A DNA stretch of 64,000 bases from Liquidambar formosana (Eukaryota; Streptophyta; Magnoliopsida; Saxifragales; Altingiaceae): the NCBI GenBank assembly GCA_039720395.1, contig JBBPBK010000084.1, positions 186,001-250,000 on the forward strand, read 5' to 3'. The translations under genes and the position numbers were made by a program. Positions 34,311-47,000 of the stretch are shown here, piece after piece; positions within the stretch are counted from its first letter, which is position 1, and each line of letters begins with the position of its first letter. The notes under the pieces were generated by a model. That model did not search any database. It saw only the letters and a program-made list of their open reading frames with translations, and was not told the DNA's origin.

Positions 34311-37300
34311 TTAGCGTAAGATTTGAAGTTTTTTGGCATGCCAACCTAGTTGGGATGCTGTCATGCTGAGTAATTTTATGTTGGTTATAACCTTTAGTTC
34401 TATTCTATTGTCGTGTGAAAAAAAAAAAATGAGAGAGAGAGAGAGAAGGGGTTGTGGGGGAGGTTAATCAGGTTTGTGTGAGAGCTTTAGCTACAAACAT
34501 GGTTCTTGGGAGCAGGGGCAAAACTAGAACTTTTTGTTTGGGGTTTTCACTTACATCTTTACATACATACATAAGCACATATACACATATTGTATGTATA
34601 AAAATATAAAAAGATATTGCTTGAGGGTAGATAATTAAATTTGGAAGTGCCATTTTATCAAAATTAAGAATATAACTTTATAAAACTAAACATGTTGAAA
34701 ATGGATTAAAAATACGCACCCCAAAAACATGAGTGTAAGTCCACCCCTACTTGGGAGGATTGAGAGAAGAGAGGGGAGGAGGTTTTTAAGGTTCGTATGA
34801 GACCGAGCTTTAGCTACACACATGGCTTCTCGGAGGATTGTCAATGTAACGTAACCCAATGCAGGATGGGACATTTCTTCTCCAGGGAACTGCTTTTTAG
34901 CATGCCTTGACTCATATTAACCTTTATGCCAATAAAATAAAAAACGAGTAGCAAAGTAGGCTCATTCTGGCCCGGCTCAATTAAAGATTATAAAAGTAAA
35001 GTTCGATCTTGATCGAATTGTTTTGCTTATGTGTGAACATAAACAAACCTTTTATTGAATCAAGTTCGAATAGTTTGATTATTTATGATATGAATGAAAA
35101 GGCTTGAAGCTAATCAAAGAAGCATGAACGAGTCAAAAGTGATAAGGTCTCAATGGGCAATGGCAGTGCAATTCCACATCCCTTTTTGTTATGCTGAGCA
35201 GCCACTGGTACAAAGTGAAGCCTTCTTTTCATCTCAATGGCAATGCCACCTCACATCCCACTTTTGCCAGGCCGAGACACTAGCATTGATAATTGAGGCG
35301 CCTTTTTCATCAATCAGTCTCCATTTCTTTGGAATATCGAAAAATGCCCCCATGGCCCTAGCTGCATCTTTATAGGTTTTTTATTTTTGGGCTTTTGAGG
35401 AGGCATTGAGGCAATACATGGTTTCACTACGCCCATAAGCAATTACTACCCATTACCCACTACCCAGGCCTCTATCTCTCCATATTAGCATCATTTGGCA
35501 ATTGCACCCACGTGCATGGCTCCTGTCAACCTCTTATTTAAACCAAAGGCCCCATGAAAATGAGGAGAACCTCGAGTGTGCGGCTAAAGTCTGTCCCAAG
35601 AATCAGTACCCCCAAATGATTTTGTACCGCCTACAGGCCCACTTTAGAATAATGTCCATACATAAATCATATCTAGAAGACAATTGATTCTCCTATGATT
35701 TTTATTTTTTTATTTTTTCATTTAGGGGTAAACGATGGTCGGATGATTTTTTTTTTTTTTTTTTTTTTTTTGTGGATAGAAGATAAAAAGGTTAACACAA
35801 ACGAAGACTGTAGCATATTCACAAAGAATATTTTCAAAAAAATTAAAATCCCTAGCCTAATTGCATTCAATTCAATAGCCTAAATTAATTATTTTTTTCC
35901 ATGTCGACATACCACATTTTTCAAATCTCCCACACAAATCCATATATGGTCCAGCAGCATACAAGTTACTCATTTGAGTTGATGATCGATTCCCACAACT
36001 TGTATTGAAGATGTCTCAATGCAGGAACATATATAGACTGATAGAGACATGCGTGTAACTTTGAGGCATATTCCACAAGCCATGGCATGCAATTTGTCAT
36101 GCCAAATACCATGCACACGTTGCTTTAATTTCCTCTGGTACGTATTCCACAATTCCCCTCCCTAACTTGCCTCCCTCAACTTGCAGGCCACAGCATCAAT
36201 GTTCTTTCTAATAACAAAAGCAAAAATAGAAGCCATTTCTTTTATAAATAAATAAATAATTAAAAAAAAATTTATAGTAATGCATAATTTATCAATAATA
36301 CCGTCAGCTTGTGTTCTGGACTTTACTCTCGGTTACATGGCTTATTGTGATTGGTAAGAGATTTTGTACCACTACAACATTTAAAATTTGGAAATGCTGA
36401 AAATTTGTCAATTTATTCGACTGTTCACGGAGATTAGGGTGGGTGCCAAAAGATGATTCGACACTAATTCAAAATTAATGGTAGAATGATATATTAGCCT
36501 ACTTGTGCAAGAAGTTCGAGCAGCCTGTTTGATTGTCCAAATGCAAATTAGGCAATAATAATGTATTATATATATATATATAGCATTGAAATGAGATTAT
36601 TTTAAAAAGTTGGAGTCATCCTTATAATTGATATTATGAGATCAATTTTTAAAAGTTCATGAAGTGTCACAATTTTTAATTTTCTCTCTCATTCATAATG
36701 ATGATCATCATTATTTTGAACATACTTTGCCAGTAAGTGTCATGGATTTATGTCTCTAATATTATGTAATATACATTAAAATTGTTAAAATTCCATGACC
36801 ACATCCAAACGGGCCCTTATTAATTTATAGGACAAGTGGACAACAATATAAGACTTTTTACGACATGCAAAGAGCATCGCTGCATCGATAATGACAAACC
36901 ACTAATTGCTTGCGTAGTAGAGGCACGCTGTAAATGAGATTTTCGTGGCCTAAAACCTAGGCACGCCTGTAGTACTCTTTTTTTCAAAAAGCAACCATTA
37001 AATTACATTTTTATATTATAAAAAAAATTATATTACATATGTTATTTTTTTATATTTAAGTAGGAAAATTTATATTATACTATCCCTACTATAAATATTA
37101 CTATATGTCATTTTTTGGGTATGAGGGGAGTCGGGATTTATCTCTTTTGGGGCACGGCGGGGGAGGGGAAGGTTAATATAAATATATATAATAGAAATGT
37201 GAAACACTAACAAGAGATATGAGAGAGAAAATCATTTGGTACCTAGGAAAATTAATTCAAACTAAATGAGCATTTCTAATTAATTTGACATGAATATGTG

Positions 37301-37874
37301 GAAAAATTAGAATAATAAAAATAAAAAAAAAAAGTCAATTATTTTAGACTTCATATATAATACAATTTAACTTTTTTTTTTTTTTAAATACAAACATGAA
37401 TATATATTTTAATTATAATTTTCCATTTGATTCATCAAAAATTAACTAACAGACCCAAAAAAAAAAAAAAAAAAAAACGATTAATCATAATCAACTAAAG
37501 AAAAATAAGGAATATATAATTGAAATCTACAGAGTACTAATTAAATTCATATGACATATTCACATAATATCTTTATCCATATGATCGATGAAAATTTTTA
37601 AATACTAAAGGTGATAACATGTGGTATCCATAAATCATGTTATAATTAAAGAAAATTTCATAATCATATACGTTATCAATTTAAGTATTTTTAAATACAT
37701 TTTTATTAAAAGATGACAAAATAACAAAGATGTAAAAAAAAAAAAAAAAAAAAGCAGCACTATATTTTTATCGAGATCACTTAATTACTTAACAAGTGAG
37801 GCAAATGTTGCTAAGCTACCATACCATTAGCCTTTAATGCATATTTCTCCATGCAGCTTAATATAATACATATA
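34311..37874. other. Intergenic, no gene seen
   Basis: Contains the second half of the 27640/35425 segmental duplication, a short direct repeat (34470-34510 against 34780-34830, sharing GAGCTTTAGCTACA) and AT-rich sequence downstream of the HIPP gene. Confidence 0.55.
35425..35700. repeat. Segmental duplication partner of 27640-27925
   Basis: Shares CATCATTTGGCAATTGCACC, AGGCCCCATGAAAAT and TCATATCTAGAAGACAATTG with 27640-27925, same orientation, with indels. Function unknown. Confidence 0.8.
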
Positions 37875-38080
37875 GGCCATGTTTGTTTGGTTGGAATAGA
37901 ATGGAATGGATGGAATGAAATCACATTCCAATTCATTCTCAACGGCGTGTTTGGATGAGATAGTTAAACTAGAATAGAATCAAAAAAGGGGAATGGACTA
38001 TTCCACTCCATTCCAAACTATTTTAAGTATAAAATCAAATTCCATTCCCACTCATTTTATTCCAACCAAACAAACATAGC
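37875..38080. mobile_element. Harbinger-type MITE, copy 1
   Basis: The left end GGCCATGTTTGTTTGGTTGG and a right end close to CCAACCAAACAAACATAG are inverted copies, as in the better copy at 39634. Flanking duplication is degraded. Confidence 0.7.
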
Positions 38081-38281
38081 AATAGATTATAAAACCTAAA
38101 AGAATGATTACTCACCTTTAAGAGGGGGCCATGGCCCCTGCCAGCCCTCCTCCCTCCACCACTGCCGGAGGGGGTTAAAGACAAATATATAGGATATCAA
38201 TCCATATAATGATTTTCTAGGTTTGGTAATTAGTTTGATATGTATATGTTACAAAGACAAAACAAATGGGCATGCGTCATA

Positions 38282-41200
38282 TCACATGATGCTGCATGCA
38301 TGAACGTTTTCTTCACTGAAATAATGTGTAGTTTCATCATCGAGGATGGTGGAGTAAGGTAGGTCTGGGAAGTAGCCATGCACGCTTTCATTGAAGCCGT
38401 GCATGTAGTAGTTATAGGTTGACGAGTACGTAGATTCATCCAAATACTGCGACGCATATGGGTAGTACTCGCTATCATATGGGTATGGCCAAAACTCTGC
38501 CTTCCTTCCTGTTCTTCTCACAACCTTGAGGACTTTTCTCTGGTCCACGTATCCTGTCACTGTTACCTTCTGTTTGTCCATGTCAATGTCCAAGCTATCA
38601 ACACCTGAATGCTGTTATTAACTTATTAGCCAATTAATTAAAGGAAACATCTCTTATGCGCACATGGGCGCATACATTACGAAAAATAGCCAACTGTTTC
38701 TTAATTGACTTATACGGTTTGTCTGTTTGATCAGAATCGGAGATAAGAATAGAATCTCGTTTCAATTCATTTTAAGTGTTTAGATGAGGTAAGTAAATAG
38801 GAATATAATCAAACATAGCCAACAGTTCGATGACCTAGTAAAAACGAACCAATCAATATAAAAACACAAAACAACCATCAGAATCAAATTCTATTCCTAC
38901 CTTTCCGATCATTGTCAAACAAACATGGTCATAATATTTTAATAACAAAGATGGAGACTAATGGCTACAAAGAGAAAAAATCATGTCACGTTGGGAGACT
39001 CCTAGTATTCCTATTGCCCTGCCTCGTTTCACGTGTTAAAGTAGCGAAAATTTGAACCCACGCCGGGCCTGAATGTAACGGTCAAATGATTTAAGAGAAG
39101 GAGTCAAGAAAGTAGGATCCTATCTTAAAAGAGATGAAAAGGAAATAAGCCAATGGGCCCTGATCGGATTTCACTATTTAAGAGACAAAAAGTAAAGATG
39201 AATTAAAAAATGGGGGATAAGCCAATTGGCCCATGTTACTCTTACTCTACAGTAAAATGGTCTTTGACCTATGGCCTATAGTATATAATATAGGATTGGG
39301 ATGAAAGAGATTTAATTTTTCTACTTATTTTTTATACTAGTTAAATTTGTTAAATAATGAGTGGAGTTTAGTTATGTCAGTTTTTAAAAAATTGTTGCAT
39401 CTTGGGAATCCATTGAATTAAAAATGAGATGTAAAAATGAAGTGCAAAAATTAAGTCTCTCGATTCTGACTTTATAATTTAATAAAATACATTATTAAAT
39501 TTTTGGATAAATTACGCAAAACTCTTTTGAACTATAGGGTTTATTTCTCAAAATCACTTTGAACTTTAAATGGAAATGAATAACTCTTAAATTATTAAAT
39601 TGTAACACTTTTTCTCTACCATTAGTTCCCTAAGGCCATGTTTGTTTGGTTTGAATGGAATCGATGGAATGGAATTTCATTCTAATTCATTTCAAACAAC
39701 ATGTTTGAATGAGGTAATTAAATGGGAATGAAATCAAACAGTAATAGTGAATTATAATGATAGTCATTTCGTAATGTTTATTTCAATCTCATTTTATTCC
39801 AGACTATTTTGAGTATGGAATCAGATTCCATTCCTACCCATTCCATTCCAACCAAACAAACATGGCCTAAGAGAAAAGTTAATAGGAATGGACCATGCAT
39901 ATGTGAACCTCACATAATGTTATCAAATCAATTTCCTTCCTAAAATACGCTTTATTAATTTGTTAAGTAAAACTCTTTTGAATTACGGGCTCTTTAATTC
40001 GGTGCCTGTTGGCTGTGTGGTAGTGATATTTATGGCTGTGTGGTAGTGATATTTACACAAGAAAAATTGAAAAAAGCTGTATCTTTCTGTAGATTCCCCA
40101 AAAACTACGCACATCAAATGATAAATCAGCAGAAAAAACTTGAGCCCCTTTGACGCGGGGTACGGGGAACTTGAGTCCTACTGCATCACCTCTATTATCA
40201 AGCAGAGGAAAAAGGCAGGTTATATGTGACAACATTTAATTTCATAACAAAATAAGAGCTTGGGATTGTTGATGTGGGGTACTATTGTGTGGAGGATTCT
40301 CAATATATTTTTCTTGTGGCTTTGGCTCGGTGAAATTGAATGAAGGAGCTCTATGAATCTCTTGTCCGTTTTCCAGTTGTTTGGTGTTTTTGCGGTGGAT
40401 TTCTCATCTTTCTATGCGTCGGATGGGCGATGTAGTTTCTTTGATGCAATGGGGATGGGTTCATCTCTTAGCTGTCTTGATTTTTTAATATATTTTATTT
40501 GTCTTGGCTTCTTAATTGGGTGGTTAAGTGGTTATAGCCGAGAAAAAACTTATATGTATTTGTAATACGGCTGATGTGGTGTCCCTAACCAATGATTTTG
40601 AAATAAAATGAGATTGTTAAAGTATTTTTTGACCTCACAATCTTATTTTACTTTATTCCCATTGGCTCATAACACCACATGATTATGTCACACTTACATG
40701 AAAGACTCACTCCTTATAGTTTGTTGGGCTTTGATTGTTCTATTGCAGGTATTTTCCGCCAGCTTACTAGGATATTGTATAGTCGTAATTTTTTGTGGTG
40801 GCTCATTCATTTGGGTGTCAAAGCTGTGTAGGGCTAGCCCATGTCTCATATGTCACTCATGGAAGGATGGAAGGAGGTTCGTATGCGCTTCTCGAAGATC
40901 ATCTCTTCCGATAGAATCCCACTTAAGGCATGGTAAGTGGACTTAGATGCCTTGTGTGAAAGATAGGTGATTAGATTTTTGTGCCATAGAATTTGTTAAT
41001 ATGTGGCTTTAAAGGCATGGTAAGTGGAAGAGGTTCGTATGTGCCTCTTGAAGATCATCTCTTCCGATGGAATCTCACTTAAGGCATGGTAAGTGACTTA
41101 GATGCCATGAGTGAAAGATAGGTGATTAGATGCTAGGTCATGTCCTTGGTGCCTTTAATTTGGATTGTGTTTTTGTGCCATAAGATTTGTTAATATGTGC

Positions 41201-41877
41201 CTTTAAAGGGCATATGTTAAAATACATTTAATGGACTAATAATTGCATGAGAAAATATAAATATAAATTTTTTAAAAAATGATGCAAATAACGTAAGAAA
41301 TCATGAAAAAACATAGAAAATGTTGCAAATCGTATAGAAAAACATGAAAATGCGTAAAAAAAAAAAATTGTGCAAATATATTCTCATGTAATTATTACTT
41401 TATTAAAATTACAAAATCCCAAAAAGAAAAAAGAAAACGATGTTTGACCCATAATAAAATCTCATATGATGCGGCATAATGCTATACACTGCAAGAAACT
41501 AGTTTAAAAAATCAAATGCGTTTTTAAGTCTGAAAAAGGTATAGACGTATAGTCATGATATATGAGACTTTATTTTGGATCAGTACTCTATAGTATAAGT
41601 CAAATAAACTTAAGGAAGCCCTTGCCTTCAATTTTGGAGATCGCTCTTCGTATCCTTTTCTCACATCCTTCACAATCCATATGAACTAGAAGCTCCACAA
41701 TCTACCAAACAAATAAACGAGAAATACATAGAGAGTTTTTCTTTTTTTTAAAAAAAAATAGCATTAATACTGAAGTTGAACATACGCAAAGGCTAGAAAT
41801 AGTTCAAGAACATCAAGAAGGCTACTTACAGACAAGGCGTTCGATAATTGTTTCCGAGCGGAACGCCAACCGAACAT
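38282..41877 (-). CDS. Heavy-metal-associated isoprenylated plant protein (HIPP), 3 exons, 148 aa
   Basis: Exons are 41877-41830 (48 nt), 41701-41626 (76 nt) and 38604-38282 (323 nt), total 447 nt in frame. Residues 1-16 are MFGWRSARKQLSNALS, followed by an HMA fold with the metal-binding CxxC as MDCEGC (Cys26, Cys29). The DIDMDKQKVTVTGYVDQRKV strand and a Tyr-rich tail follow. The protein ends CSIM, a CaaX box for farnesylation, so it should sit at membranes. Family role: binding of heavy metals such as copper, zinc or cadmium, and stress signalling. Intron 1 is GT-AG (128 bp). Intron 2 (3021 bp) has a GC donor (GAAG|GCAAGG) and a normal CAG acceptor; the joined codons read KIEGVDSLDIDMD, as in the family. 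An in-frame Met upstream at 41955 exists but lies near the predicted transcription start. MFGW was chosen as the family-like start. Confidence 0.9.
38715..38940. mobile_element. Harbinger-type MITE, copy 3 (degenerate)
   Basis: It resembles copies at 37875 and 39634: a GGTTTGTCTGTTTGATCAGA start, a central TTTAGATGAGGTAAGTAAAT, and a GTCAAACAAACATGGTC end. Ends have decayed and no TSD is visible. Confidence 0.55.
39634..39867. mobile_element. Harbinger-type MITE, copy 2 (best preserved)
   Basis: 234 bp flanked by TAA on both sides. Terminal inverted repeats GGCCATGTTTGTTTGGTT and AACCAAACAAACATGGCC are perfect. Non-coding. Confidence 0.88.
40872..41208. repeat. About 155-bp tandem duplication in HIPP intron 2
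   Basis: Two units (near 40872 and 41029) share GAGGTTCGTATG, GAAGATCATCTCTTCCGAT, CACTTAAGGCATGGTAAGTG and GAAAGATAGGTGATTAGAT. The second has an extra 35 bp or so. Confidence 0.85.
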
Positions 41878-41964
41878 GATGGATTTCTGGTTACAGGGGA
41901 ATGCTAATATCTCTATAAGCGAAGAAAAAGAGAGAAGATGGATTTCTGCTGACACGGGAAATGC

Positions 41965-41972
41965 TTATATAG
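41965..41972 (-). promoter_or_regulatory. TATA box of the HIPP gene
   Basis: The minus strand reads GCTATATAAGC about 90 bases upstream of the MFGW start. A second TATA-like CTTTATAT lies near 41991. Initiation about 30 bases downstream would leave a short 5' untranslated region and exclude the upstream Met at 41955. Confidence 0.5.
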
Positions 41973-42171
41973 CTTATAAATATCCTGTGTATATAAAGCA
42001 AAGAAAAAGAATGAAAGGAATATGAAGAAAAAAAGGACAGAACAAATCAGAAAAGTTCATAGACTTTGTTGCCTCTGCGCCTGCTCCCTCCATTTTATCT
42101 CCTAATAAATTTTCTCAAAAAAAAGCTATGCTTTGTTTTTCTTTTGTGTAGGGTCGTAGAATTTGGAGCTT

Positions 42172-42341
42172 AAACTAAAACAGTAATGCTTGCTTTAAGG
42201 GTGGTTAACACGATTGCTTCTGCCCTGTCGTGGAGAGAGGGCTTCACACAACGCTGCAAGAAATTGACCCAAAGCAAGCATTACTGTTTAATTTAGCTTT
42301 GGGTCAATTTCTTGCAGTGTTGTGTGAAGCCATCTCTCCAC
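42172..42341. repeat. Near-perfect inverted repeat (hairpin), possible small-RNA locus
   Basis: Arms 42230-42275 and 42296-42341 (46 nt each) are complementary at 44 of 46 positions, with a 20-nt loop. The loop sequence AAGCATTACTGTTTA also pairs with an upstream stretch at 42177-42196 (ACAGTAATGCTTGCTTT), so alternative folds exist. On the minus strand the right arm lies in an open frame (42482-42288) of unknown identity. It could be a young MIRNA-type foldback or a plain inverted duplication. I recognise no known miRNA in it. Confidence 0.6.
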
Positions 42342-44029
42342 GCCATAAAAGGAGAGAGAATTAATGGAATAGATTCCTCTCAAGTTGCTGTGTAGGTTGC
42401 TTAATTTGCTGCAGTTGACAGGCAACTTGAGTCCTGTAAAAGATACTCTCATCGCGATGCTATCAACAGCCAAGCACGCCATATTTATCTAATCCATGCT
42501 TAAATATGAGAGAGATGGATTCAGAGATGAGTAAGGGGAACCAAAAAAAATAAAATAAATAACAGTTGGAATATCGTAGAAACGCGAGGAAAATGAGAGG
42601 AAAACAGCCATGGTTATAGCCATTTTATCCTGATTTTATGTTGCCCAGAATGTTTTGGCTAAGCTTCCCGTAATTATCGTGTTCTTGTACTGATTCATAC
42701 ACCGGGGTAACTATATATTAGATTTGGGTGTTTTTTGATTCATTTTATTTCCCTTATTCTTGCAGATATGCAAATAATATATGATCAAAAACATTATCTT
42801 AAATCTTGGTTATGTCACCACTGAATTGGCTTCAAATAGCTAAAGCACTGCATTAGAACAATACACCAGCCAATAAAATCTTGTACAAACTTGCTGTTTT
42901 TTTCTTCTTTCATTTTTATAAAAATAATAATAATAACCCCTGAAAATCACAGCTCGGATTGGACTGTTTGAGGAGGAATATAAGAGGAAAATTAAAAATC
43001 TGTTCATTATCAAGTCTTGACCAAAATCTAAGATACCGGGGAGTAATTTTGGCAAGGATCGAAATTTTTGTTTCAAACTTCATGAAAATACTTCACTACC
43101 TGATAATAACTTTGTTAACACAAGCTAGCCAGGGACCAGTGCAGTTATACAAAGTCTTAGAACAAATACTGGGGTTCTCAGTGCAAAATTGAGGAATAAC
43201 ACGATAAAGTGGTCCATTTTATAAAATCAGAAAAACAAAATCTTCAATGCCAGTAGGGACCACCATAAAAATTCAAAGAAGAAATGAGATAACTTGTAAT
43301 CTGCCAAACTAATTAACAAAACAAATTCACTCTAAGAAGACGAGACTGTATGTTGCCGCTGAAAAATTGATTGAGAAAATTGTACGTTGTTGAGTACTCC
43401 AATCCTGTATTTGGAGTTAAAAACAATTCGGGCCTGTTTAGACTACACATAACTCCATTCATATATTCCATAGCATTGAAGGTAGAAATTCTATCATCTC
43501 AAATGGGTCAATTTAACCTAGTAGGGACCAATCCCCATAATTGAATATATAGGATCAGTTTTAGGACTTCATGAAATGCCGCCCACTGTTTCAAATTATC
43601 TACTGCATATGAGATAATGGCTGCCGTTCTTTGGAATTGAGCCATTCACAATGGGATTTGTTCACCACAATTATATGCAAAACAGAACAAAACAATTCTA
43701 ATTTCCTGAGACATAATAAAATGTCCTAGTATAGTTCCCCAAAATTTTTTTTTTTTTTTTAAAAAAGGTTCATAGGCTTCATAACCCTATCAATTGTTTT
43801 AGAAAATTTATGTGCAATAACATATTATTAACTTAAAAAGAGAGGATGATACTATTGCAATTTACTAAATCAAGTCATGAACTTTAGAGGGAGTGTCTGA
43901 AATTGTAAATATAAGGCTCTAAAACTACTTAAAAGTCTGGATACCTTCGCAAGTGACAAGAATAAGAGCCCTGTCAAATGTACAAGTATCTATTCGAACA
44001 GAAAGAATTGGAAATGAACAATGCACTAA
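42342..44029. other. Intergenic between acid phosphatase 3' end and HIPP
   Basis: The minus-strand frame 42482-42288 starts MACLAVDSIAMRVSFTG, rich in Ser, Leu and Lys like a plastid transit peptide, but has no continuation I can identify. The part next to 44029 is presumably the acid phosphatase 3' untranslated region. Confidence 0.45.
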
Positions 44030-47000
44030 TTAGGGAATATAATACATGGGATTCGGAAGCTTGAATGAGCGAGCAGACATTGGGGAACCCAATAAATCGC
44101 TCCATTGGTCTCCTGAGTTTCCAAGAATCCTATATCCGTCGTTTACCATCTCAATTCTCTTCTCTGACTTGTATATTGTTGCCAGTTTCCCATGGTCATC
44201 AGAGGCTCTGCACAGTTCGAGGGAAGTAGTTCAATACATCGATACTGGTAAAAGCACCATGACTCTAAAGCAGAATATTAACAGCACCTTAAAGTAAGTC
44301 TCAGTGTCCTTCATCATGATTTTAGGAACAAACAGAAAGAGAAAAAAGAAGAATAAGAGAAGTGATGAAAGTTCCTTTTCTTTTCCTGTAGGCAATTTAT
44401 CATTCAACCCAGGCATCACAAGGGAGACACAATCATTGATATGGGCCCCTAATAGACAAGAAAATTAAACAGGATCACACGTAAAACTAAACGTGATGAT
44501 TAGATTATCCCATTTAAGAGAAAACTTATCTCTCTATCAGAAAAACTGGCCAAATACTATGTCTGAATTTTACTACGACAACTGCCTTTACTCTGAGTCT
44601 GAGTAACATAGGAATATTGTCTCACAATATACTGTGATTAAGAATTTGTAACAGTCTTCATAATACTATGAATGAAAATGTCTTTACTCTTTCTATGTTT
44701 TTATTAGGCATGTCTACAAATATTCTAAGGTTGCAATTGGTTTGTGGATTGGACAAAAAACTGGAGCTTAGAATCCAGTTCCTGTCTTTGGAGGAGCACT
44801 AAAGATTAGGCTGAGGGAAGTGGTATGAATTTCGAATTGTGCTTTCTCCAAATTTGAAGAATATGTTAGTCTTATAAGATATGTGCAGTACTGAGAAAAA
44901 TATCATTGAACTTTTCTCCTTTCCCAACTACCTCTATCATATAAGGAGTCAAAAATACCAAATACTCTCTATTTTCTGTTAAACAAAATGTCATGACAGG
45001 CACCAAATCTCAGGCTTGGCCTAAGCCCAACCATGAAGTTAAGAGGAACCAAGCCCAAGCCAAACGGTGAGGAAAAAAAAATACTCTCTTATTTTTTTTA
45101 TTTATTTTGGGGGGGGGGGGGGGGGGGGGGGGGTTTGCAAAATGTTTCCAGGTGAAAGTTGAGGAGGTGAAACTGTAATTTTTTCGAAAAAATAAATAAA
45201 TTACAAGCACAACCACACACACATGTACACAGACTTCGTGGTTCAGCTTAAAGCCTACATCCACTGGCAAAGACGATGAAGAAAGCTTCCCTAATGAAGA
45301 GAGTACTAAATACAAATGCTGGCACCCACAAGTCTCTAAAACCCTAATCAATTAATCCAACACAAAACTTTCAGGACAAAAATACCCATAAAATTTTGCT
45401 TTGAGGGTGTGCCCTGCAAAGGCCTACCAGGCAATCCACCTCTGACCCCTCTCCCATGGTCCTTTGCATACTACTCAAAGATGGCCCACACACAAAACAT
45501 GAGGGCGGTATGAATACAAGCACAGAGTACAACTAGGATGAGTGGTATCTTTGGAATTCCTCATGTTATAGCCTAAAAAATGAATACAAGCAAAGAGAGA
45601 GAATTCAAGACACCAACACAACACAAAAAACCTTTGCCTCTTTTCTTCTCCCAAACTACCCTAATCCTTGTTTTATCCCAAATATCCATACACTTTAAAA
45701 AATTCAAATGGCTAAAATGGCCAAATACTCTCATGCTATATAAAATGAAAAAAATGCCCTGCTTTCCAACATTCATGATAACTAAACACATGTTTTTCCA
45801 AATTAGTCCAACCATTATAAGCCAGAAGACTAAAATACCCTCATCTTCCCAAATTATAAACATCCCTTGCCTCTAATCCAGAATAGCCTAATCTGGCTAA
45901 CAGCAAACTAAGCATGTGGTGTGAAGTTGAAGGTGTCATGGGATTCTTTTTGGCTTTACAACTATCTGATACTAGGAATCAGGCACTGCAATTGAAATTC
46001 CTAATATAGAGGACTAAGATTCTTATAAATAGCTTCAAAAATAAATAAATAAATCCCATAAAACGACACTGGGGTGAAGGGAATAAACTTTATTTCCACT
46101 CAAGACCCTTGAATTTTCTTTTTCTGTTTCCTTCTTGCTAATTCAAGATTTACCGTGGAATCAATATACTGGGTAGATGAGACAAATGATTTCATCGTAT
46201 AAAAGCTGATTTGAGTCCAGTGGTAACAGGATTCTAGAGAATCCCTACCTTACTTTCGGACTAGTAGGCATACCAAAAACCAAAGCTACCATGTGGGAAA
46301 TAAATTGACACAGCCAAAAGGGACTGCCGATTTAATTTACTGAAGAAAATAGAAACTTCTATAGAAGGAGCCCAAAGTATAAAAGAAAAAGAGAGTTTTC
46401 AAAAAAGAGATGAAGAAGCTAATTTTGAATGAAACTTTGGAGCTTGACAGAAAGATGGGAAAATCAATTATTGAACTAGAGTCACAATTCGGGGTGTGAG
46501 CAAATTGAGAACTTAAGAGGTTTTTGAGACTTTAGAAAACTGTTGGCATCACCCTAACCGCTACTGGTTCAAAAAGAGAGATTAAATGCTATATTCTTCT
46601 ATTAGATCCTAATAAAAGAAGGTGATATTTTTATTTGATAAAAGGTAAAACAAAGCCTTCATGAAGAAGAGAGAAATATAAGAAGGTAGTATTGTAGTAC
46701 TAATATTCTCACAAGAACTCCTCAAAGAAGATTACCAATATCAGCCTATCTTGATGGCCTTGTATCTGACTCCTAGATCAGGAGCATGCAACTAGCTGAC
46801 AAGTTCTCATAATGAAAGCACTGAATAAATCTAATAATGACAAGGGCCCAAGCCCAGATGGTTTCACACTTTCACTATAATGCTTAACAAGAAGTGTTGG
46901 GGACAATCAAAGTAACAATCTTGGTGACAGGACTTTTATAGTGAAGAAAAATTTGAGGAGTACTGAAAGTTCTACTTACATTACCCTGGTTAGTAAGAAA

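Larger units (their letters stand above)
38605..41625 (-). other. HIPP intron 2 with GC-AG splice sites
   Basis: The donor on the minus strand is AAG|GCAAGG and the acceptor TTCAG|GTGTTG. GC-AG introns are a known minority class, usually with a strong AAG|GCAAG context, as here. It hosts two Harbinger-type MITEs (38715-38940 and 39634-39867) and a tandem duplication (40872-41208). Confidence 0.8.

Noticed and set aside
40261..40565. Possible gene 3' end with hydrophobic frame
   Set aside because: It lies inside HIPP intron 2, has no domain and no splice support. It may be a retroelement tail.
41764..41955. 63-aa frame starting MSAEIHLL as a separate gene or longer HIPP start
   Set aside because: It is in frame with HIPP exon 1 but runs past the splice donor, and its Met lies close to the predicted transcription start.
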